NCBI GenBank assembly: GCA_023249255.1
Contig: JAHFCY010000039.1
Span: forward strand, 1-17,455
Direction: 5' to 3'
DNA length: 17,455 nt
Source: Candidatus Lindowiibacteriota bacterium
GTDB taxonomy: Bacteria > Lindowbacteria > 2-12-FULL-62-27
Shown: positions 11,688 through 17,455 of the stretch, piece by piece
Numbering within the stretch: position 1 is the first letter of the stretch
How the letters are laid out: every line of letters begins with the position of its first letter
Translations under genes and position numbers: made by a program
Notes under the pieces: model-generated
What the model saw: the letters and a program-made list of their open reading frames with translations, nothing else
Told to the model about the DNA's origin: nothing
The model's database searches: none

Positions 11688-13018
11688 CGGGATTCGATTT
11701 CTGGGCGGCGTGCAAGGCGGCGATTGCGATCGACTCGACGACGAAGCACGGCAACGCCGAGTACGTCGATTTTTTAAAAAAAATTCTGGAACCACTGGAT
11801 CTGAAGGTCCGGACGCAGGCGGTCGACGCGGACGGATATCGCGGCCTGAATCTGATCGGCGAGAAGGGCGCGGGTCCGGACGTGGTTTTGTTCGACACGC
11901 ACCTGGACACCGTGTCGCCGGGCGATCCGGCGCTCTGGACGCAAACCGGCGGCGATCCGTTCCGGGCGGTCATCGAAGACGGAAAAATTTTCGGATTGGG
12001 CGCGGTCGACGTCAAGCTCGATTTTTTGTGCAAGCTCAAGGCGCTGGAAAAATACGCCGGCAAACGATTTCGAAACCGTTTCATTCTGCTCGGAACGTTT
12101 GCCGAAGAGGTCGGGCTTCTGGGCGCGCAGGCGTTTTTAGAGGGGCATCCGGACCAGCAGATCGATTTCGCGCTGATCGGCGAGCCGACAAGTTTGAAGC
12201 TGGTGAACCGGCACAAGGGCCGGGCGTGTTATGAGTTCAGAATTCCGGCCGGTTCCGGGGACACAAAAACATTTTCCGAAACAGTCACAATCGAATTTCA
12301 GGGCGAGTCGGTGCATTCGAGCACTCCCGCCAAGGGTGTGAACGCCGTCGAGATCGCGATGGATGCGCTGGCGGCATTGCCGGTCCAGCCGGAATTTTTT
12401 TCCATCGAGGGCGGGCACCTCATGAACATCGTTCCCGAGAGCTGTCGGATCGTCCTGCCCGCGGGGATTACGGGACTGGATCGCCTGTCCGCCCGCGCGT
12501 CAGTGAAACCAACAGGCGCGAAGCGGCTCATTCGTTCATCCGGCGCATTGGCGTTTTGGGCCGCGGCGCGGGAAGTCGGCCGGCGGCTGGCGTCGGGCAC
12601 GACGTGGGTGTGGGTCACGGCAAAAACGGCCGATGACGCATTCGTGTTCGAATTCGACAGCCGGTTCTGGGAGGACGCCGAGTCGGTGACGGAGCAGAAC
12701 TTGGCTGGCCTGCCGCCCGCGAACTGCCGGACGATCCGCAAGACCCCGTCATTTTTCGAGACGAGCACGGCCTGGTACGTCGAAGGCCTTTGCGGCGCGC
12801 TCGAAGAGGTGGGTGTGCATGCGGAGTTTGCAAGCAAGGAAGCGTCAACGGAAGCGGCGTTGTTCGGGCATCGATGCACGACGCTGGTGTTCGGTCCGGG
12901 CCCTTCGGAAAAAAACGCGCACCGGCCCAACGAATATAATTTTGTCAGCGAGATCGAAACGGCGATCCGCGCCTACGAGTCGATTTTGCGCCGGCTGGTT
13001 CTCGCGCCGAATCAATGA
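11678..13018 (+). CDS. M20 family metallopeptidase/deacylase (AstE-like role)
   Basis: A 446-residue M20 (ArgE/DapE-type) zinc hydrolase. Ligands and catalytic residues: FDTHLDTVS (H75, D77), GAVDVK (D111), AEEVG (E143, E144), LIGEPT (E169) and NAHRPNEY (H415). The lid domain shows SSTPAKGVNAVEIA (214-227). Such enzymes remove acyl groups from amino acids. Between the aminotransferase and AstA, the fitting reaction is hydrolysis of N-succinylglutamate to glutamate and succinate, normally done by the unrelated AstE. The assignment of substrate is inferred from the operon alone. ATG 11678 overlaps the upstream stop, and the gene's TGA overlaps the next ATG (ATGA). Confidence 0.85.
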   Translation: MPVTGFDFWAACKAAIAIDSTTKHGNAEYVDFLKKILEPLDLKVRTQAVDADGYRGLNLIGEKGAGPDVVLFDTHLDTVSPGDPALWTQTGGDPFRAVIEDGKIFGLGAVDVKLDFLCKLKALEKYAGKRFRNRFILLGTFAEEVGLLGAQAFLEGHPDQQIDFALIGEPTSLKLVNRHKGRACYEFRIPAGSGDTKTFSETVTIEFQGESVHSSTPAKGVNAVEIAMDALAALPVQPEFFSIEGGHLMNIVPESCRIVLPAGITGLDRLSARASVKPTGAKRLIRSSGALAFWAAAREVGRRLASGTTWVWVTAKTADDAFVFEFDSRFWEDAESVTEQNLAGLPPANCRTIRKTPSFFETSTAWYVEGLCGALEEVGVHAEFASKEASTEAALFGHRCTTLVFGPGPSEKNAHRPNEYNFVSEIETAIRAYESILRRLVLAPNQ

Positions 13019-14106
13019 AACGGATGACCGGCCGGATGAAGGTCCGCCTGAGGCGGACGCGAAGTCCGGGGATGGCCGGGAGCGGGACGGACTGGCTGAT
13101 CCGGCAGGCCCGGCCGGAGGACATCAAGGATCTTCTCAAACTGGCCCGGCGGCTCGATTCGGTCAATCTTCCGGCCGATGAGCCGGCGATTTCGGGGCTG
13201 ATTCACAAGTCGCGGGAATCGTTCGCGAGCCGCAGCCGGGAAATCGTCCACAGCCAGTTTTTGTTCGTCATCGAGAATGCCGCCACGGGTGAAGTCGTCG
13301 GCTCGTCGCAGATTCTGGACAAGCATGGAATCGTCAACCGGCCGCACATCGGGTTCAAGCTGGTGCAAGTCGAAAAATCGAGCCGGACGATGAACCGGTC
13401 GTTCACGCACACGTGTATGAAACTCGAATGGAATTCCGAAGGCATCACCGAAATCGGCGGCCTCATCGTGGCCGACCGGTACCGGTCGCATCCGGACAAG
13501 TTAGGCAAGCTGATTTCCTACGCCCGGTTTCTTTACATGTCGATGTGGCCCGAAAAATTCCGGTCCGAAGTCCTCGCGGAGCTTTTGCCGCCTCTGGACA
13601 AACACGGCGATTCTCTTTTCTGGGAATACGTCGGGAAAAAATTCACCGGCATGTCGTACAAAGAGGCGAACGCAACCTGCCGGACAAACGCCGAGTTCAT
13701 GTTTTCGCTTTTCCCTCACACGCTGATCTACGCGACCATCCTGCCGGAAAAAGTCCAGAAACTGATCGGCGCGGTCCATCCGGACACGCAGCCCGTGCCG
13801 CGGATGCTGGAATCGATCGGATTCCGATTTACCGGAGAAGTATGCCCGTTTGATGGCGGGCCGCATTACCGCGCGAAGATGGCTGAGATCACGCTGTTGA
13901 AAAAATGCCGGCCGATGGCGGTTGTCTTTGGCGATCCGGTCGCGGATGCTCCGCAGTCGCTCGTGGCGCATGACGACGCGGGTGAATTTCGCGCGGCGGT
14001 TTTGCCTGTCGCCCCGGCGTCGCCGAGCGTGGGTGTCAGCCCATCCACGGCGAAACTTCTTGGCGTGCGCCGCGGCCAGCATGTTCATGTACTGCCGTTG
14101 AAATGA
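13015..14106 (+). CDS. astA: Arginine N-succinyltransferase
   Basis: The enzyme transfers succinyl from succinyl-CoA to the alpha-amino group of arginine, the first step of the AST pathway. AstA signatures: IRQARPEDIKDLLKLA (29-44), SLPA-like VNLPADE (50-56), EIGGLIVADRYR (146-157), LGKLISYARFLYMSMWPEKFR (163-183), LFWEYVGKKF (201-210), VHPDT (254-258) and GFRF...FDGGPHY (269-285). ATG 13015 overlaps the stop upstream, giving 363 residues. The first 19 include translation of a palindrome (13041-13057). ATG 13072 would give 344 residues, the size of E. coli AstA, and is an equally likely start. Confidence 0.9.
   Translation: MKRMTGRMKVRLRRTRSPGMAGSGTDWLIRQARPEDIKDLLKLARRLDSVNLPADEPAISGLIHKSRESFASRSREIVHSQFLFVIENAATGEVVGSSQILDKHGIVNRPHIGFKLVQVEKSSRTMNRSFTHTCMKLEWNSEGITEIGGLIVADRYRSHPDKLGKLISYARFLYMSMWPEKFRSEVLAELLPPLDKHGDSLFWEYVGKKFTGMSYKEANATCRTNAEFMFSLFPHTLIYATILPEKVQKLIGAVHPDTQPVPRMLESIGFRFTGEVCPFDGGPHYRAKMAEITLLKKCRPMAVVFGDPVADAPQSLVAHDDAGEFRAAVLPVAPASPSVGVSPSTAKLLGVRRGQHVHVLPLK
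13041..13057. repeat. Palindrome GTCCGCC-TGA-GGCGGAC at the astA 5' end
   Basis: A perfect 7-bp inverted repeat with a TGA loop lies between the two candidate starts of astA. Related forms occur inside repeats R4 (3669-3692) and R6 (4902-4919). Confidence 0.8.
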
Positions 14107-15482
14107 TCCGGGGTCGGATCCGGCTGGTCGATCCGGCGGACCGGCGCCGGGTGACGGGAACGTACGGCTGGAGTGAATCGGCCGCGGACGACGCCGTCGA
14201 ACGCGCCCGCCGGGCGTTCGCGTCCTGGTCAGGCCTGACCCTCGCGCGCCGGATCGAAATTCTGCGTCGGTTTCGCCGCGTCCTCGCCGGCCGCGCGGGC
14301 GATCTGGCCGAGCAGATCACGCGGGACACCGGCAAGGCGATCACGGAAGCGCGGGAGGAAGCCGCGCTGTTGCTTTCAAAAATCGACATCACGATCGAGC
14401 ACGGCGCCCGGGAGATCGCCCGAATCGACGCAGGTCCGTCCGCTTACGGACTGTTTCGTCCATACGGAGTGGCGGCCGTTCTCGGGCCGTTCAATTTCCC
14501 CCTGCATCTTGCGCATGGTCACATCATCCCCGCCCTGGCGGCGGGCAACACAGTGGTCTTCAAACCGTCGGACAAGGCCTGCGGCGCCGGCGCGCTGTAT
14601 GCGAGGTGCGTTCGGGCCGCGAATTTGCCGCCGGGCGTGTTTAATCTGGTTCAGGGGCCGGGATCGATCGGCGCGCGGTTGGCGGCGCACCCGGATGTGC
14701 CGCTGGTGATGTTCACGGGATCGTACCGCGTCGGGCGGGATCTCAAGCGCCGGACGTTGAACCAACCCGACAAAGTTCTGGCGCTGGAAATGGGCGGAAA
14801 GAACGCGGCGATCATTTGCGCGGACGCGGATTTGGCGGGTGCGGCCGCCGAATGCGCGCGATCGGCGTACGCGACAGCGGGCCAGCGCTGTACGTCGACG
14901 TCACGGATATTTGCTCATCCGCGCGTGATCGACGAATTTTGCAAAAAATTTTCGGCGGCTGTGCGCGCCCTGCGGGTTGGCGATCCGCGCGATCCCGGCG
15001 TTTTTTGCGGTCCGCTGATAACGGAAGAGGCCGTCCGGCGCGCCGAAATCGCCCTCCGTGAAGCCCGGCGTCTCGGCGGCGAACCGATCCTCGCCGGCGG
15101 TCGAATCGTTCCGTTTCACGGAAATTTTGTGGCGTTGTCAGCGCATCGATTTTCAACGTATCCGGGCGCGCATCGATACACGACGGAAGAATTGTTCGTG
15201 CCGGAGACCGGCATTTATCCGGCGCGGGATCCGGACGAGGCGATCGAGCTGGCCGAGAGCGTCGACTACAGCCTCGCGCTGTCGGTGTTCACGCGTCGCC
15301 GGTCGAATTTCGATCGAGTGCTGGCCCGTTCGACGCATGGCGTGGTGAATTGGAACATCGGGACGATCGGCGCATCGGGCCGCCTGCCGTTTGGCGGCCG
15401 AAAGCGCAGCGGCAACGCGCGTCCTGCCGGACTGTATGCGATCAGAAATTGCGTGTACCCGGCGGCGGTCAGGGTCAAATGA
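14103..15482 (+). CDS. astD: Succinylglutamate-semialdehyde dehydrogenase (AstD)
   Basis: A 459-residue NAD(P)-dependent aldehyde dehydrogenase. Catalytic features: GPFNFPLHLAHGHIIPALAAG (128-148, N131), FKPSD (K154), FTGS (204-207), ALEMGGKN (E229) and AGQRCTSTSR (C263). The HGHI.PAL.AGNT and EMGGKN forms are those of AstD rather than general betaine or succinate-semialdehyde enzymes. It oxidises N-succinylglutamate 5-semialdehyde to N-succinylglutamate. The protein is shorter than E. coli AstD (about 490). It is coupled to astA and to the next gene by ATGA overlaps. Confidence 0.87.
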   Translation: MIRGRIRLVDPADRRRVTGTYGWSESAADDAVERARRAFASWSGLTLARRIEILRRFRRVLAGRAGDLAEQITRDTGKAITEAREEAALLLSKIDITIEHGAREIARIDAGPSAYGLFRPYGVAAVLGPFNFPLHLAHGHIIPALAAGNTVVFKPSDKACGAGALYARCVRAANLPPGVFNLVQGPGSIGARLAAHPDVPLVMFTGSYRVGRDLKRRTLNQPDKVLALEMGGKNAAIICADADLAGAAAECARSAYATAGQRCTSTSRIFAHPRVIDEFCKKFSAAVRALRVGDPRDPGVFCGPLITEEAVRRAEIALREARRLGGEPILAGGRIVPFHGNFVALSAHRFSTYPGAHRYTTEELFVPETGIYPARDPDEAIELAESVDYSLALSVFTRRRSNFDRVLARSTHGVVNWNIGTIGASGRLPFGGRKRSGNARPAGLYAIRNCVYPAAVRVK

Positions 15483-16381
15483 GCGCCGTTGTGATGGGTG
15501 ATCCCGGTGCGTTTGAAATTCTGCACGGGTCGAACCCGCACACGCGGAATTTATGGGGGATGCGAAAGAGCGTGAACCGGTCGCAGGCGGCGGTTCAATG
15601 GAAAACTTTCGCCGAACAACTTCGGGCCGCCGGCGTTCAGGTTCACGTCATGCCGGCCGTGCCGGACTGTCCGGGTCTGGTGTATCCGGCAAACGCCGGA
15701 ATTATCGCGGCCGGATGTTTTTATCCATCGAATTTGCTGCCGTCGCGCGCATCCGAGCGTCCGCACTACGAGGAATTTTTTGTCCGTCTTGGATTTTCGG
15801 TAAAGCCGTTTGGCGGCGGGATGATCCCGTTCGAAGGTGAAGCCGATTTTTTTCCGTGGGGCGGACGGACGATTTTTACACACGGCCGAATCGAGCGCCA
15901 GCGATTGACGCCATCGTGGCGGTTTCCGTTTTACAGGCGCGTTTATGGATTCCGATCCGACGTGGCCGCGCTGGATGAACTTCGCAAGATCGTCCCGTCG
16001 CGCGAAATTCTGGCCCTCGAGCTCTGCGACGAGCGGTATTATCACGGCGACACGTGCCTGTGCTCGTTCGGCCCGCGCCGGGAATTTCTGATGGCATACA
16101 TGCCGGCGCTGACCGGCCCCTCGCGCGAAACTCTGAACCGCGTCGCGGCCGACAAGCTAATTGAGATGGGGGAGGCGGACGCCGCCGTGTACGCGGCGAA
16201 TTCGTTCGCGGCGACGATCCGGGGCGCGCCGCACCTCTTCATGCCTGAACAGGCGTCGGGAGAATTAAAACGCCGGATAACGGATTTGGGCGTGACCCTC
16301 GTCGAAATTTCCGTGTCGGAATTTCTGAAAAAAGGCGGCGGGTCGGTGAAGTGCATGGTGTTTGATCTCGGGGAGACATGA
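15479..16381 (+). CDS. DDAH-like guanidino-group hydrolase (AstB-like role)
   Basis: A 300-residue member of the guanidino-group-modifying superfamily (DDAH/arginine deiminase/amidinotransferase). Visible features: YPANAG (69-74), FEGEADFFPWG (118-128), the catalytic His189 in YYHGDTCLC, NSFAA (241-245) and the nucleophile Cys292 in GGGSVKC near the end. Canonical AstB is about 440 residues and belongs to the same superfamily but is longer. By position this enzyme should open N-succinylarginine to succinylornithine (or succinylcitrulline). Arginine dihydrolases such as ArgZ/AgrE show that short members can do the two-step reaction. ATG 15479 overlaps the astD stop; the frame is open further upstream only as shadow. 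Confidence 0.85.
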   Translation: MSAVVMGDPGAFEILHGSNPHTRNLWGMRKSVNRSQAAVQWKTFAEQLRAAGVQVHVMPAVPDCPGLVYPANAGIIAAGCFYPSNLLPSRASERPHYEEFFVRLGFSVKPFGGGMIPFEGEADFFPWGGRTIFTHGRIERQRLTPSWRFPFYRRVYGFRSDVAALDELRKIVPSREILALELCDERYYHGDTCLCSFGPRREFLMAYMPALTGPSRETLNRVAADKLIEMGEADAAVYAANSFAATIRGAPHLFMPEQASGELKRRITDLGVTLVEISVSEFLKKGGGSVKCMVFDLGET

Positions 16382-17208
16382 AAAAGAGAACCGAAAAATC
16401 AGCCACAGACGAACGCAGACAGACGCGGACCACCACAGACAGGATGATGGGTTTGAGAATGATATTTACCGGATTGACGATCGTGCTTGTTTTTTTCGCG
16501 CGGGGCGGGTGGTGCGATATTCTGTTCAAAGATGATTTTGAAACGAACACGATCGCCAACCGGGAAATCTACGATACCCTCGGCACGCCGATGGCGGCCG
16601 ATGCCGGCAGTCTGAAATTTTTATACTCCATCACGCATGCGTCATCCGCCACCGGGTTGGAGTGTACCCTGCCGATTGCGCCCGATGCGCCGGATGAGCG
16701 CGAGATTGAAATGAATTTTCTCGGAGGCGGGTCGGACATGTCCAACTCGCTGTTCATTTGTTACGCCTGCGGCCCTGGCGCGGGGATGTCTCTGCCGGTG
16801 ATGCCGGCCGGAAACCTGCCCAATTCGCGGACCGGATACATCATCCGGTTCATCCGGCACGGTGACGCGACCAACGAAGTGAAATTTTACAGAAATGACA
16901 GCGGGACAGCGGTCGAATTGGCCAACGAGACCGGCCTTCCTTCCAATCCCATCAAAACGCTCCGCAAAGTCGTCATCGTGCATCAAAAATCGGGGGAACA
17001 CATGATCCGCGCCGAGTTTGACACCGGAATCCGGTTGGCGCGCAGTTTCGAATTTTCGGACAGCACGTATCCGCCCAACAACATTCAGCGCGGTCTGGAA
17101 TTGATCGCCAAAGGTCACGTCAGCACGTCTCTGTTGGCGGAACTCCGCACCGACACATGGATCGTTTCAGATCGCTGGCTCCCAGCTGGAGAACCGCTGC
17201 AGAAATAG
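16378..17208 (+). CDS. Secreted protein of unknown function
   Basis: ATG 16378 overlaps the preceding stop, but residues 4-22 (RTEKSATDERRQTRTTTDR) are translated from a CACAGAC-type repeat. A signal peptide begins only at Met23, Met24 or Met28 (16444, 16447, 16459): a hydrophobic core FTGLTIVLVFF, then ARGGWC-DI. The later starts are therefore more natural. The mature part (about 225 residues) opens with FKDDFETNTI, common in beta-sandwich lectin-like domains that begin with a DDFE segment. No catalytic motif is seen. It trails the arginine operon and might be co-transcribed by chance; no link to arginine use is visible. Confidence 0.7.
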   Translation: MKKRTEKSATDERRQTRTTTDRMMGLRMIFTGLTIVLVFFARGGWCDILFKDDFETNTIANREIYDTLGTPMAADAGSLKFLYSITHASSATGLECTLPIAPDAPDEREIEMNFLGGGSDMSNSLFICYACGPGAGMSLPVMPAGNLPNSRTGYIIRFIRHGDATNEVKFYRNDSGTAVELANETGLPSNPIKTLRKVVIVHQKSGEHMIRAEFDTGIRLARSFEFSDSTYPPNNIQRGLELIAKGHVSTSLLAELRTDTWIVSDRWLPAGEPLQK

Positions 17209-17211
17209 TGG

Positions 17212-17239
17212 TTGCGGGGAACGTGCAGTATGATACACT
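17212..17239 (+). promoter_or_regulatory. Possible promoter of the phosphoglycerate mutase gene
   Basis: TTGCGG and TACACT are separated by 16 bases. The start codon is 24 bases further on and has a ribosome site, so unlike the array promoters this message has a leader. Confidence 0.4.
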
Positions 17240-17263
17240 ATCGCTTCAGAAGGGTGGGTGGTT

Positions 17264-17455
17264 GTGAAAACGAAGTACGTCATCATTGTACCGGACGGCA
17301 TGGCGGATCGTCCTGTCCCGTCGCTTGGCAATAAAACTCCTCTCGAATCAGCGAAAACTCCGGGATTTGATCGGATGGCTCGTGAGGGTATCGTCGGGTT
17401 GGCCCGAACGGTGCCCAAAGGCGTGACGCCGGGCAGTGACGCCGCCAATCTCGCA
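17264..17455 (+). CDS. apgM: Archaeal-type cofactor-independent phosphoglycerate mutase, 5' part
   Basis: The gene runs off the window; 64 codons are present. KYVIIVPDGMADRP (3-16), LGNKTPLESAKTPGFDRMA (20-38) and PKGVTPGSDAANLA (51-64) match the N-terminus of ApgM-type enzymes of the alkaline phosphatase superfamily. These interconvert 3- and 2-phosphoglycerate. The PDG aspartate is a metal ligand and the Ser in PGSDAAN is the phosphorylated residue of the family. The start is GTG with AGGGTGGG 5 bases upstream. Related sequences have been annotated as homoserine kinase; without the rest, the mutase role is the likeliest. Confidence 0.88.
   Translation, partial: MKTKYVIIVPDGMADRPVPSLGNKTPLESAKTPGFDRMAREGIVGLARTVPKGVTPGSDAANLA

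Overview
The window looks like a contig from an uncultured, fairly GC-rich bacterium; it contains no rRNA or tRNA that would place it. No phylum can be fixed. Three things suggest a candidate-phylum or metagenomic genome: an archaeal-type phosphoglycerate mutase, dispersed short palindromes of the GTCCGCC-TGA-GGCGGAC and CCTGCCTGCCGGCAGGCAGG kind, and CACAGAC-rich intergenic repeats. From about 6.4 kb onward the DNA is ordinary dense operon DNA of high GC; the stretch from 1.6 to 6.2 kb is lower in GC, mosaic and decayed.

Region 1 (1-1557) is a secreted protein whose last 44 residues resemble a CFI-box-like C-terminal module. Region 2 (about 1.4-6.2 kb) is the unusual part. Seven partial copies (R1-R7) of one repeat alternate with small gene pairs, all on the plus strand. 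The repeat is derived from the 3' end of that secreted-protein type of gene plus its downstream leader and terminator. The modules are an unnamed conserved pair, two tiny membrane ORFs, DUF4258/DUF2283, MNT/HepT, HicA/HicB, HicB/HicA and BrnT/BrnA-like. Several are broken: 5' truncations and single-base frameshifts at about 1885, 3101, 5079 and 5355. Four repeat copies carry a strong rho-independent terminator with the same loop and partly compensated stems. Promoter-like hexamers lie 6-8 bases before several start codons, which suggests leaderless transcripts. The array resembles an integron cassette array in layout, but I see no integrase and no attC sites.

Region 3 (6.4-9.5 kb) encodes an HpcH/HpaI-type aldolase followed by a 741-residue fusion of an ATP-grasp ligase to an FMN-dependent alpha-hydroxy-acid dehydrogenase-like domain with a four-cysteine motif. 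This is probably a small, uncharacterised metabolic pathway. A CACAGAC inverted-repeat spacer separates it from a convergent metallo-beta-lactamase-fold hydrolase.

Region 4 (10.4-17.2 kb) is a tightly overlapping operon: class III aminotransferase, M20 deacylase, arginine N-succinyltransferase, succinylglutamate-semialdehyde dehydrogenase-like enzyme, guanidino-group hydrolase, and a secreted protein. Together these can cover all five steps of the arginine succinyltransferase (AST) pathway. The AstB and AstE roles appear to be filled by other families (a short DDAH-like enzyme and an M20 metallopeptidase), and the AstC role by a divergent class III aminotransferase. The window ends inside an ApgM-type phosphoglycerate mutase gene with its own promoter-like sequence.
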